NCBI GenBank assembly: GCA_030951025.1
Contig: JAUZQK010000029.1
Location: 1 to 40,968, forward strand
Length of the DNA: 40,968 nt
DNA from: Mariprofundus sp.
GTDB lineage: Bacteria; Pseudomonadota; Zetaproteobacteria; Mariprofundales; Mariprofundaceae
Reading direction: 5' to 3'
Part shown: positions 18,531 through 26,694 of the stretch, piece by piece
Position numbering within the stretch: the stretch's first letter is position 1
Layout: every line of letters starts with the position of its first letter
Notes under the pieces: generated by a model
The model's database searches: none
Told to the model about the DNA's origin: nothing
What the model saw: only the letters and a program-made list of their open reading frames with translations
Translations under genes and position numbers: made by a program

Positions 18531-19343
18531 CTAGACCTCGTTTAAACCAAGCACGTGCTGCATGTCATACCAGCCTTTATTCTGCGCTGAAACCCAGCCT
18601 GCGGCACGTACTGCGCCGCGCGCAAACACCATGCGATCAGCAGCAATATGATTGATTTCGATGCGTTCTTCATCGGCAATAAACATGGCCTGATGTTCAC
18701 CGACAATATTGCCACCACGCACGACGGAAAAACCAATCGAACCCGGTTTGCGTGCGCCGGTGATGCCTTCTCGCGATAACACCGCCACATCATCCAGAGC
18801 CACACCGCGACCGGTAGCTAAGGATTTACCCATGGCCAGAGCCGTACCGCTCGGGGCATCGACTTTGTGTTTGTGGTGCGCTTCGAAAATCTCAGCATCG
18901 TAATCGTCACCCAACACCTGAGCGGCTTTTTCAATCAAATTCAACGCCAAGTTTACACCGACTGAATAATTGGCTGCCATCACCACTGGCGTATTGGCCA
19001 GCGTCTTGTGTAGTTGTGCTGATTGTTCGGTATCAAAACCAGTCGTACCAATCACCATGGCCATCTTATGCTCGGCCACAAAAGCAGCATGGTTCAGCGT
19101 TGCCGCAGGCGCGGTGAAATCAATCACCAGATCAGCTGTCGCACAGGCTTGGATATCATCGACCAGCAGTACGCCACGGCCATCACTGCCGGCTAATTCT
19201 CCGGCATCACGTCCGACAAATGCAGAGCCAGCCCGCTCCGTTGCGCCGGCCAAGGTCACCCCTTGCGCTTCGCTTACCGCGCGCACCAACATGCGCCCCA
19301 TACGCCCCGATGCTCCAACAATAATGATGCGTAAATCAGCCAT
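18531..19343 (-). CDS. dapB: 4-hydroxy-tetrahydrodipicolinate reductase DapB
   Basis: Reduces the DapA product in lysine and meso-diaminopimelate synthesis, using NAD(P)H. The 270-residue protein has the nucleotide-binding motif IIVGASGRMGRML and the catalytic/substrate segment EAHHKHKVDAPSGTA, with the expected His-His and Lys. It begins 14 bases after the dnaJ stop, with GGAGG about eight bases before its ATG. It therefore appears to be the last gene of the heat-shock operon, an arrangement I recall in other proteobacteria. Confidence 0.96.
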   Translation of the reverse strand: MADLRIIIVGASGRMGRMLVRAVSEAQGVTLAGATERAGSAFVGRDAGELAGSDGRGVLLVDDIQACATADLVIDFTAPAATLNHAAFVAEHKMAMVIGTTGFDTEQSAQLHKTLANTPVVMAANYSVGVNLALNLIEKAAQVLGDDYDAEIFEAHHKHKVDAPSGTALAMGKSLATGRGVALDDVAVLSREGITGARKPGSIGFSVVRGGNIVGEHQAMFIADEERIEINHIAADRMVFARGAVRAAGWVSAQNKGWYDMQHVLGLNEV

Positions 19344-19357
19344 GCCTGTTTCCTCCG

Positions 19358-20503
19358 CTATTTCTGTTCGTGGGAGAGATCATCCCAAAAATGTTTCACC
19401 TTACCCAGAAAGGAAGAGCGTTCGGGATACACATCATCACCAGCTTCATTGGCAAACTCACGCAACAAATCCTTTTGACGCGTACTCATCTTTTTCGGCA
19501 CAGCAATCTGAACACGCACATACAAATCACCCTTCTGGCTACCCGCACGTACATCCAGCACACCATGACCACGCAGGCGGAAAATACGCCCACCTTCAGT
19601 ACCGGCTGGAATTTTGATTTTCACTCTGCCATTGAGCGTTGGTGCATCGACTTCCGCGCCGAGAGTCGCCTGTGGAAACGTCACAGGCATGGTGCAATGC
19701 AAATCAGCACCTTCACGCTCAAAAATAGCGTGTTCTTTCAACCCGATCACCACATACAAGTCACCGCTCGGACTGCCCTGTTGGCCTGCTTCACCTTCAC
19801 CGCTGACACGCACCTGTGCGCCATCATAGACACCCGCAGGCACTTTAATCTTGAGTTTTTTGGTGATTTTGTTGCGCCCTGCTCCACCACATTCCACACA
19901 GGGTGATTCGATTCGTGTACCTGCACCATGACAGGTCGGGCATGTACGCCGAACGGCAAAAAAGCCTTGCTGCATCTGCACCTGACCATGACCACCACAA
20001 GTATTACATGGCACAGGGTTCGAGCCGGGTTTTGCACCTGAGCCATGACAAACATTACATGATTCATGTTTCGGTATTTTCAGCTCAACCTCACGACCCG
20101 CCGCCGCATCTTCCAGCGACATGGATAGGTTATAACGCAAGTCAGCACCACGAGCCGAACGACCGCCACCATTAAAACCGAACATATCACCAAATACATC
20201 ACCGAACATATCCCCGAAATCACGGAAAGCATTGGAATCCTGTGCGCCTCCACGACCCCAGAAATCCTGCATCTGTTCATCAACACCAGCATGACCATAC
20301 TGATTATAACGCGAGCGTTTGTTATCATCGGTCAGCACTTCATAAGCTTCAGTCACTTCACGGAAACTTTCAGCCGCCGCCTTGTCATCCGGATTACGAT
20401 CCGGATGAAATTTCATAGCCAACTTACGGTAAGCCCGTTTGATGGTATTGGCATCGGCATCTTTGGCCACACCCAATACTTCATAATAATCGCGTTTGGA
20501 CAC
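19358..20503 (-). CDS. dnaJ: Chaperone co-factor DnaJ
   Basis: Hsp40 partner of DnaK, delivering substrates and stimulating its ATPase. The 381-residue protein has the J domain with His33-Pro-Asp, a Gly/Phe-rich linker (about 75-115), four CxxCxGxG zinc repeats ([32 protein letters not shown]) and the C-terminal substrate domains. The start is most likely GTG at 20503, five bases after GGGAG; another GTG at 20509 overlaps that site. A candidate terminator and a repeat-like element separate it from dnaK, so read-through or a separate promoter must supply it. Confidence 0.95.
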   Translation of the reverse strand: MSKRDYYEVLGVAKDADANTIKRAYRKLAMKFHPDRNPDDKAAAESFREVTEAYEVLTDDNKRSRYNQYGHAGVDEQMQDFWGRGGAQDSNAFRDFGDMFGDVFGDMFGFNGGGRSARGADLRYNLSMSLEDAAAGREVELKIPKHESCNVCHGSGAKPGSNPVPCNTCGGHGQVQMQQGFFAVRRTCPTCHGAGTRIESPCVECGGAGRNKITKKLKIKVPAGVYDGAQVRVSGEGEAGQQGSPSGDLYVVIGLKEHAIFEREGADLHCTMPVTFPQATLGAEVDAPTLNGRVKIKIPAGTEGGRIFRLRGHGVLDVRAGSQKGDLYVRVQIAVPKKMSTRQKDLLREFANEAGDDVYPERSSFLGKVKHFWDDLSHEQK

Positions 20504-20533
20504 GTTCACTCCCTGAAAAACTATTCAAAATCT

Positions 20534-20569
20534 TTCACCACAGAGGACGCAGGGTACACAGAGGAAAAG
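20534..20569. repeat. Widespread 'CCACAGAGGACGCAGG' type intergenic element
   Basis: In the dnaK-dnaJ gap, a purine-rich stretch reads cac-cacagagg-acgcaggg-tacacagagg-aaaa. Short repeats of this kind (acagagg units 8-10 bases apart) recur in intergenic regions of many unrelated bacteria, to my recollection. A related degenerate stretch in the opposite orientation occurs at 40762-40782. The function is unknown. Confidence 0.5.
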
Positions 20570-20641
20570 CATCATTGAAGCTCTATTCCTCTTGTATTCT
20601 CGCTGCAGCCTTTACAGTGAACACCTTTTGCTCATTAACGT

Positions 20642-20675
20642 GAAAAGGAGCGGCAGACCTAAGCCCCCCGCTCCT
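20642..20675 (-). terminator. Candidate terminator after dnaK
   Basis: An 8-bp perfect stem, AGGAGCGG (20646-20653) against CCGCTCCT (20668-20675), with a 14-base loop. On the minus strand a short T run follows it. It starts about 20 bases after the dnaK stop. The T tract is short, so partial termination, lowering dnaJ relative to dnaK, is plausible. Confidence 0.5.
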
Positions 20676-20695
20676 CTCACCTTGTTGCTAAGGTT

Positions 20696-22644
20696 TTACT
20701 TTTTACTGTTGCTGTCATCCACAACTTCAGCATCTACAATTTCTGCATCCTGAGCGGCATCTTTTTTAGCCGAACCAGCATCTGCTGCGTCATCTGCACC
20801 AGACATGTCAGATGCGCCTTCTGGCGCGGCCTGTTCCTGCTGCATCTGCTGATAAATCACTTCACCCAACTTCTGTGACTTCTCAGCCAGTTTTTCTTCC
20901 GCCGCTGTTATCGCTGCTGCATCACCGGATTCAATGGCTTTCTTGAGCTCTTCCAATGCATCTTCGATTTCTTTACGTGTTTCTTCATCGACTTTATCAC
21001 CGTGTTCTTTAAGTGATTTTTCAGTTGAATACACCAGCGCGTCAGCATGGTTCTTGGCTTCAATCTGTTCTTTCAACGCTTTATCCGCATCCGCATTGGC
21101 TTCAGCATCCTGCTTCATGCGTTCTATTTCAGCTTCAGACAGACCGGAACCGGATTCAATACGAATCGAAGTTTCTTTGCCCGTACCCTTATCTTTCGCA
21201 TGCACATGGATAATGCCGTTGGCATCGATATCAAAGGTCACTTCGATCTGTGGCATGCCGCGCGCTGCTGGCGCAATGCCTTCAAGATTAAACAGCCCCA
21301 TATCTTTATTGGCTGAGAACAGATCACGTTCACCCTGTGCAACTTTAATCGTTACAGCCGTCTGGTTATCGGCAGCAGTGGTATACGTCTGGCTCTTCTT
21401 GGTTGGGATAGTGGTGTTCTTCTCGATGATTTTATTAAACAAACCACCTTCAACTTCGATACCAAGTGATAATGGTGTGACATCGAGTAACAATACGTCC
21501 GTCACATCGCCAGTCAAAACCGCACCCTGAATCGCTGCACCAATGGCAACCACTTCATCCGGATTCACGCCCTTATGCGGCTCTGAACCAAAGAATGCCT
21601 GCACTTTTTCCTGCACTAGCGGCATACGAGTCTGACCACCAACCAATACCACTTCATGGATATCAGAGGCTTTTACACCGGCATCTTTCAAAGCCTGTGT
21701 ACAAGGTTTTAAGGAAGCTTCAACCAAGTCACCTACCAGGCTTCAAACTTGGCACGGGTGAGCTTGATCAACAAATGTTTAGGACCGGTTGCGTCTGCTG
21801 TAATGAACGGCAGATTCACTTCAGTCTGCTGGCTGGAGGAGAGTTCAATCTTGGCTTTTTCAGCTGCTTCTTTCAGACGCTGCAAGGCCAGTTTATCGGC
21901 CATCAAATCAACGCCCTGTTCTTTCTTGAATTCTGCAGCCAGATATTTGATCAGCACCTGATCGAAATCTTCACCACCAAGGAAGGTATCGCCGTTGGTC
22001 GCTTTTACTTCAAATACGCCATCACCGATTTCCAGTACGGAAATATCAAACGTACCACCACCGAGATCGTAAACTGCGATCAAATGATTTTCTTCAGTTT
22101 TATCCAAGCCATAAGCCAGAGCAGCAGCAGTGGGTTCGTTAACAATACGCAACACGTTCAAACCGGCAATCGCACCCGCATCCTTGGTAGCCTGACGCTG
22201 TGAGTCATTGAAATAGGCAGGCACAGTAATGACCGCATCTTTGACTTCTTCGCCGAGATAATCTTCAGCAGTTTTCTTCATTTTCTGTAAGGTAATCGCA
22301 GAAACTTCCTGCGGACTCATTTTTTTGCCATCCACTTCCAACCAGGCATCACCATTATCGGCGGCAACGATGGGGTAGGATACCAGCTCATGGTGATGTT
22401 TGGTTTCAGCCGAATCAAACTTGCGTCCGATCAAACGTTTTACCGCATAAAATGTATTGTCCGGATTGGTCACCATCTGACGCTTGGCCGATGCACCGAC
22501 CAAACGCTCATCGTTGGCAAAGGCCACGATGGATGGTGTGGTGTTATCGCCTTCCGAGTTGGCAATCACTTTCGCTTTATCGCCTTCCATGACCGCTACG
22601 CACGAGTTGGTGGTTCCGAGGTCAATTCCTATTACTTTCGCCAT
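20696..22644 (-). pseudogene. dnaK: DnaK chaperone gene split by a one-base frameshift
   Basis: Hsp70 chaperone. The ATG at 22644 follows AGGAG and opens with [15 protein letters not shown]; the ATPase domain runs normally to LTRAKFEAW and then hits TAG at 21733-21735 after 303 codons. In the next frame the protein resumes at once with [11 protein letters not shown] and continues through the substrate domain and acidic tail to TAA at 20696. Restoring one base near 21739 (a GCC read for GCC plus C) gives a continuous protein of about 649 residues, the normal length. Everything else is intact, so either a recent mutation or a sequencing error is likely; given the gene's importance and the run of Cs, an error is my first choice. 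Confidence 0.93.
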
Positions 22645-22690
22645 TTCATTTCTCCTGATCAATTTCTTATCAATTATCTTATGTATCTAG

Positions 22691-22719
22691 TTATGGGGAA
22701 TCTGATGTTGCGATTCAAC
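22691..22719 (-). promoter_or_regulatory. Sigma-32-type heat-shock promoter for dnaK
   Basis: On the minus strand, GTTGAAT (22719-22713), a 14-base spacer and CCCCATAA (22698-22691) match the known heat-shock consensus CTTGAAA-N11..15-CCCCATnT closely. It lies about 50 bases before the dnaK start, in the grpE-dnaK gap, so dnaK can be induced independently of grpE. Confidence 0.78.
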
Positions 22720-22750
22720 CCCTTAGCTTTGATTTAGTTTAAAAAATCAA

Positions 22751-23362
22751 TTATTCGGCAGGGCCACTCGACACCAGCACCTTGGCGGCGCGAATCAAAC
22801 GGCCGTGCAAGGTATAACCGGCCACATGTTGGGCAATCACCGTACCTTCGGGTTCATCGCTCGGCATTTGTGTTAAGGCTTCATGCAGATGCGGATCAAA
22901 ATCCGTGCCAACTGCATCAATACGAGCCACTTCAAAACGCTTCATCATATCATGCCAGCTGTTGAGGGTGAGCTGGATGCCTTCGCGCACAGCCTCTTCA
23001 TTGCCCTGCTCAGCTTCCAATGCGCGTTCAAGATTATCCACCACATCAAGCAAGGAAGTGGCAAATTTTTCAACACCGAACTTATGCGCATCCGCCACTT
23101 CACGACGGGTACGCTTGCGCAGGTTTTCCATTTCAGCCTGCATACGCAATAATTTATCATTCAACTCACCGACTTCAGCTTCAGCCTGCTGCAATGGATC
23201 AAGTTTGGGCGCAGCGCCTATTTCATCGCCGTTCTCATCCAACGCCACGGCATCATCAGATTCCAACACATCAGATTCCAACATTTCATCCAGACTAGCG
23301 TTTTCCAATTCGCTCTCTGTCACTACTTCAACTTCAGCCTTTTTTTTCTTTCCACCTATCAC
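22751..23362 (-). CDS. grpE: Nucleotide exchange factor GrpE
   Basis: Releases ADP from DnaK. The 203-residue protein has an acidic, low-complexity N-terminus (about 10-55, including a short VLESDD repeat), the long coiled-coil dimer helix (about 60-110, with MQAEMENLRKRTRREV), and the C-terminal beta domain with DPHLHEALTQ and VAGYTLHGRLIRAAKVLVS. The start is GTG at 23362, six bases after AGGAGG. It is the first gene of the heat-shock operon; no hrcA precedes it and no CIRCE inverted repeat is visible, matching sigma-32 rather than HrcA control. Confidence 0.95.
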   Translation of the reverse strand: MIGGKKKKAEVEVVTESELENASLDEMLESDVLESDDAVALDENGDEIGAAPKLDPLQQAEAEVGELNDKLLRMQAEMENLRKRTRREVADAHKFGVEKFATSLLDVVDNLERALEAEQGNEEAVREGIQLTLNSWHDMMKRFEVARIDAVGTDFDPHLHEALTQMPSDEPEGTVIAQHVAGYTLHGRLIRAAKVLVSSGPAE

Positions 23363-23407
23363 TGCTTGCCTCCTGATATCAACCGTAACCTAAGCTCTGA
23401 CTGACTC

Positions 23408-23437
23408 TCTATAGGGCCATCAAAACAGCGTTTCAAG
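23408..23437 (-). promoter_or_regulatory. Sigma-32-type heat-shock promoter for grpE
   Basis: On the minus strand, CTTGAAA (23437-23431) is an exact -35 match to the known sigma-32 consensus; after 14 bases comes CCCTATAGA (23416-23408). It stands about 46 bases before the grpE GTG. The spacer equals that of the dnaK promoter. Confidence 0.82.
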
Positions 23438-23491
23438 AGCTATAAAGCATGTTCATTTTATTGTTTGTTGCAGAGCGGGTAGATTGGCGAT

Positions 23492-23956
23492 GTGATTGTT
23501 ATTTCTATTTCAAAACAAAAACTCTATCACCATCGCAAATGTGGGGTTTGTTATACCTACCCTGTTTCAACGGCGAGTAAGGGAGCAGGCAACCGCAATG
23601 GCAGCTTTCAAACACCGTTAGGTAAACATCGTATTGCCAATAAGATTGGTGCAGACATGCCTATTTTCACTGCATTCAAAGGCCGCCAGAGCTTTTGCAT
23701 CTATGATCCAGCCACTGACAAGCCTAACCAGGATTGGATTTTGACTCGTATTTTATGGTTACAAGGCTGTGAAACAGGAAAAAACCGTCGCGGCCAAGTC
23801 GATACCTACAAACGTTATATCTATATTCATGGTACCCATGCAGAAGAGCAGATTGGCCAACCAGCCTCACACGGCTGCATACGCATGTTGAATGCTGATA
23901 TCATCGAACTATTCAATCATGTCGCATGTGGAGAAAGCGTTCGCATCTCTGCATAG
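23492..23956 (+). CDS. L,D-transpeptidase (YkuD) domain protein
   Basis: A 154-residue protein that is essentially one YkuD domain, the fold of enzymes that cross-link peptidoglycan stem peptides at meso-diaminopimelate. The signature HGTHAEEQIGQPASHGCIRM holds the conserved His and the catalytic Ser-His-Gly-Cys-Ile-Arg (Cys about 129). No signal peptide or membrane segment precedes the domain: the GTG start leads straight into the first strand (IVISISKQKLYHH), so export is unexplained. It is divergent from grpE, with only 129 bases between them. Confidence 0.85.
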   Translation: MIVISISKQKLYHHRKCGVCYTYPVSTASKGAGNRNGSFQTPLGKHRIANKIGADMPIFTAFKGRQSFCIYDPATDKPNQDWILTRILWLQGCETGKNRRGQVDTYKRYIYIHGTHAEEQIGQPASHGCIRMLNADIIELFNHVACGESVRISA

Positions 23957-23996
23957 ACATCTCAATATTAAAACTTACACGATCACCAGCAACCCT

Positions 23997-24563
23997 TTAA
24001 GCGACAATAATATCCATTTGTCTGGCTTCATACACTGCTTCTGAGCGAGAATGAACACGTAGTTTTTTATAAATGCGTTTGGTATGTGTCTGGATCGTCG
24101 TCAATTTACAATCCAGCAAAACAGCCACTTCATTATAACTGTATCCCTTGGCAAACATATTCAATACTTCATTTTCTTTGCATGACAAGGCATTTAAGTC
24201 ACATGAACCCGTATCAAACGGGCAAGTCGTTGCTGTTATATTTTGCGCCGGTTGATGCGAGCGGGACTGCTGACGTTCGGCTTGCTGATGGCCCGTTTGA
24301 TGATGACCCGTTTGATGATGACCAGACCGTACCAATAGCCTTTCAAGCTCAGCGATATCCCGAGCTACCGAAGCATGCATATCTTGCAAGAGATCATAGA
24401 CAGAAGATAAATTATCGGACTCAGCATTAAAATGATTGGCTCTTTTATGTTCATCTGCTGGATATGCATGAATCAATTTTAGATCGCCACGATAACGCGA
24501 AAGATGTAATTGAATTTTTTCTAAATCTACAAACTGGTCACGTTGCTGTTCCATCAGCTGCAC
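23997..24563 (-). CDS. LuxR-family helix-turn-helix regulator
   Basis: A 188-residue protein with a C-terminal LuxR/FixJ-type DNA-binding domain (about 124-181: LSCKENEVLNMFAKGYSYNEVAVLL and TIQTHTKRIYKKL). The N-terminal 80 residues are helical and match no sensor domain I recognise. They are joined by a His/Gln-rich linker (about 81-108) with GHHQT repeats encoded by a 15-base tandem repeat. No receiver or autoinducer domain is visible. A GTG at 24563 or ATG at 24554 could start it; GGGGGG lies upstream of the latter. Its promoter region holds a perfect palindrome, a likely operator. Confidence 0.8.
   Translation of the reverse strand: MQLMEQQRDQFVDLEKIQLHLSRYRGDLKLIHAYPADEHKRANHFNAESDNLSSVYDLLQDMHASVARDIAELERLLVRSGHHQTGHHQTGHQQAERQQSRSHQPAQNITATTCPFDTGSCDLNALSCKENEVLNMFAKGYSYNEVAVLLDCKLTTIQTHTKRIYKKLRVHSRSEAVYEARQMDIIVA
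24280..24324. repeat. 15-base tandem repeat within the LuxR-type gene
   Basis: Three units of 15 bases (24280-24294, 24295-24309, 24310-24324); the last two differ only at their final base and the first is diverged. On the minus strand they encode GHHQT/GHQQA pentapeptides in the linker. The unit is a multiple of three, so copy-number change would alter linker length without a frameshift. Confidence 0.85.
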
Positions 24564-24619
24564 CCCCCATAAGGTTTACTATATATTTTATAGACCATAT
24601 CTTTCAATATTGCAAAGTT

Positions 24620-24644
24620 ATTATATTACCATGTTGATCAACAT
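24620..24644 (-). promoter_or_regulatory. Promoter -10 and 14-bp palindromic operator for the LuxR-type gene
   Basis: ATGTTGATCAACAT at 24631-24644 is a perfect 14-bp palindrome. On the minus strand, TATAAT (24625-24620) follows five bases after it, so the palindrome lies between a putative -35 and the -10. A regulator bound there would block polymerase. Autoregulation by the LuxR-type protein is inferred. No good -35 is visible. Confidence 0.55.
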
Positions 24645-24724
24645 AATGATCTCGAACACACCACACAAGTCGATATTAAGACCATGAAAAAAATGAGAAA
24701 ACCCACGTTGGCCAATTAGACCAA

Positions 24725-24808
24725 ATGACAAAGCGAATGACTGAACTTGCACAGAAGGGCTGGCAACGTAATATGGCGCCTCACAAATCTACGGCATTGG
24801 ATGACTAA
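24725..24808 (+). CDS. Possible 27-residue small ORF
   Basis: An ATG at 24725 opens 27 codons (basic, beginning MTKRMTELAQKGW) ending TAA one base before the ATG of the next gene, a spacing suggesting translational coupling. No ribosome binding site is clear and I recognise no family. It could be a leader peptide, a remnant, or chance. Confidence 0.25.
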   Translation: MTKRMTELAQKGWQRNMAPHKSTALDD

Positions 24809-24809
24809 T

Positions 24810-25211
24810 ATGAGCAAAGTACAAGCGCTTCCGGGAGCATTTCCCTTACATGAAGATCGTAATTTCGTATCTGAAAGTGAATGGGTGATCTTCAAGCTAT
24901 TATGCAAGCCGATCGACTCTTTCGTTGATGAAAATGCTGAAGCACTTTGCCTTGCCACAAGCTCTCAAGTAAGCCAGGCACGTTGCGATGTGTTGATTCG
25001 CACTGTGCGCATCAAACAACTCGATGGCTTAGGCAGCTGGATAGCTCGCTTGTTGGCTGAAGCTGGTTTTAACGATCATGACATACGTGATCAGGCCGCC
25101 AGCCACATCATTCATACGGTAAATCACAAAGCAGGATACCCGATTTGCAATGATGCGACCTTGCGTGCTTTGCACAAATTACAACTCGAATGGAAAGGTG
25201 GACAACAATGA
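24810..25211 (+). CDS. Unknown protein, possible helix-hairpin-helix
   Basis: A 133-residue protein I do not recognise. The middle section VRIKQLDGLGSWIARLLAEAGF resembles a helix-hairpin-helix (L..I.GlG..iA..L...Gf), as in DUF4332-type proteins; this is weak. It has no signal peptide or membrane segment. I start it at the ATG at 24810; the frame is open further upstream to 24747, but that part overlaps the small ORF. It overlaps hldD by four bases (ATGA), so the two are surely cotranscribed. Confidence 0.6.
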   Translation: MSKVQALPGAFPLHEDRNFVSESEWVIFKLLCKPIDSFVDENAEALCLATSSQVSQARCDVLIRTVRIKQLDGLGSWIARLLAEAGFNDHDIRDQAASHIIHTVNHKAGYPICNDATLRALHKLQLEWKGGQQ

Positions 25212-26167
25212 ATGAACGCATATTGGTAACTGGTGGTGCCGGTTATATCGGTTCGAATATTGCTGCTGCCTTATGCCTGCGTCCGGGTACAGATGTATTG
25301 GTGGTGGATGATTTTTCTTCCGGCGACTGGCGCAATCTGGTGCATGTCGATTGCGAAGTGCGTGCCACCGATTGTGACGACCCTGATCTGCTTGATGAAA
25401 TTGCCGATGGTGCATTTTCAGCCATATTCCATGAAGCTGCGATCACCGACACCACCGTCATGGATCAACGACTGATGATCGAAGCCAACACCAATGCCTT
25501 CGCTGATATTTTAGAAGCCAGCCATGCCTCATCCACGCGTGTTATCTACGCATCCTCGGCAGGCACTTATGGCAACTCTGTTGCCCCCAACAAGGTGGGT
25601 GAAGGAGAAGAGCCTGAAAACATCTACGGCTTCTCCAAGCTGGCCATGGATCGCATCGCCTATCGCTGGCATGAACGGCATAGCTCTCGTATTATCGGCC
25701 TGCGTTATTTCAATGTCTATGGTCCGGGTGAAACACATAAGAATGAAAAAACCGGCAATAAAACAGCATCCATGATGTTGCAACTTTATGAGCAGGTAAA
25801 AGCAGGTAAACAGCCTCGTTTATTCAAATACGGTGAACAAAAACGTGATTTTGTTTACATTCGTGATGTGGTTGCGGCCAATCTGGCGGCGCTCGATGCA
25901 AGCCGGTCGGGTGTTTGTAATGTTGGCTCAGGCCGGGCGCGCTCGTTCAATGATATTGTGAACACATTAAGCCAAGCCCTCGAAATAAAACTGGAAATTG
26001 AATATTTTGATAACCCGTTCTCATTTTATCAAAATCATACCGAGGCTGATTTGTCCGACACATTATCATTATTGCAATGGCAACCGGCATGGACACTGGA
26101 ACAAGGTATGTTTGATTATATCTCTTTATTGGAACAAGGCCATAGAGGCCCGGCGGAGACAGCTTAA
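25208..26167 (+). CDS. hldD: ADP-L-glycero-D-manno-heptose 6-epimerase HldD (RfaD)
   Basis: Epimerises ADP-heptose at C6, the last step in making the inner-core LPS heptose. The 319-residue protein has the Rossmann motif VTGGAGYIGSN, the family segment VVDDFSSGDWRNL, the serine strand YASSAGTYGN, the catalytic Tyr and Lys in IYGFSKLAMDR, and RYFNVYGPGE and KRDFVYIRDVV. The start is ATG 25208, behind AAAGGTGG and overlapping the previous gene. It implies a heptose-containing LPS outer membrane. It is followed with a one-base overlap by the BamE-like gene. Confidence 0.93.
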   Translation: MNERILVTGGAGYIGSNIAAALCLRPGTDVLVVDDFSSGDWRNLVHVDCEVRATDCDDPDLLDEIADGAFSAIFHEAAITDTTVMDQRLMIEANTNAFADILEASHASSTRVIYASSAGTYGNSVAPNKVGEGEEPENIYGFSKLAMDRIAYRWHERHSSRIIGLRYFNVYGPGETHKNEKTGNKTASMMLQLYEQVKAGKQPRLFKYGEQKRDFVYIRDVVAANLAALDASRSGVCNVGSGRARSFNDIVNTLSQALEIKLEIEYFDNPFSFYQNHTEADLSDTLSLLQWQPAWTLEQGMFDYISLLEQGHRGPAETA

Positions 26168-26487
26168 TGCGCATACTTTTTATCACCACCACACTATTCG
26201 CAGCTTTATTGCTGAGCGCTTGTCTGCATGAACCCATTCATCAGGGTAACAGGCTCGGTGGCGATGAAGTCTTTATGATCCATGAGGGCGACAGTAAATT
26301 CAGTGTTGAACAAAAACTCGGCTCTCCCAGTCTGGATAGCGTTTTACACCCAGACCGCATAACCTATTTCGAAGAGTTTGAAGATGAAGAAAGCGGCAAA
26401 TTACTCTGGCGCAGTGTTGAGATTGTATATGACAAAGCCTTGCGTGTTAAAAAAATAACCCGCACTGGTTTTAAAGAGAAAAAATAA
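26167..26487 (+). CDS. bamE: BamE/SmpA-like outer-membrane lipoprotein
   Basis: A 106-residue lipoprotein: a signal sequence ends in the lipobox LLSAC with Cys19. The mature part has the BamE pattern, PIHQGNRL, then FSVEQKLGSPSLDSVLHPDRITYF and a basic C-terminus. BamE is an accessory part of the outer-membrane protein assembly complex. The match is to motif order and length, so a non-Bam SmpA/OmlA relative remains possible. It overlaps the hldD stop by one base. Confidence 0.75.
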   Translation: MRILFITTTLFAALLLSACLHEPIHQGNRLGGDEVFMIHEGDSKFSVEQKLGSPSLDSVLHPDRITYFEEFEDEESGKLLWRSVEIVYDKALRVKKITRTGFKEKK

Positions 26488-26629
26488 TCCCTATCAAAGC
26501 AAAACACGCGAGCGCAGATGAAGCCTGATCAGATCAGATAAAAGCTTATTTTTCACGGGGTTCAACATATTAACGTCGGCTATAAAAAAAAACTGCTGAT
26601 TTTAAAACAAGCCTAAAACAGCCATAGTA

Positions 26630-26658
26630 TTGACACCTATTCATCGACATCGTAAATT
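26630..26658 (+). promoter_or_regulatory. Sigma-70 promoter for the first Roadblock gene
   Basis: TTGACA at 26630-26635 is an exact -35, followed by a 17-base spacer and TAAATT at 26653-26658 (4 of 6 to TATAAT). It gives a leader of about 30 bases before the ATT start at 26695. The rest of the 26488-26694 gap holds A/T-rich sequence with no other convincing signal. Confidence 0.7.
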
Positions 26659-26694
26659 TAGGTTCTTTCGCATTACTTTACAGGGGGATAGGTC

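Noticed and set aside
24747-24809. Longer start of the unknown gene before hldD
   Set aside because: No ribosome site; the sequence is shared with the small ORF in another frame, and the ATG at 24810 is better spaced.
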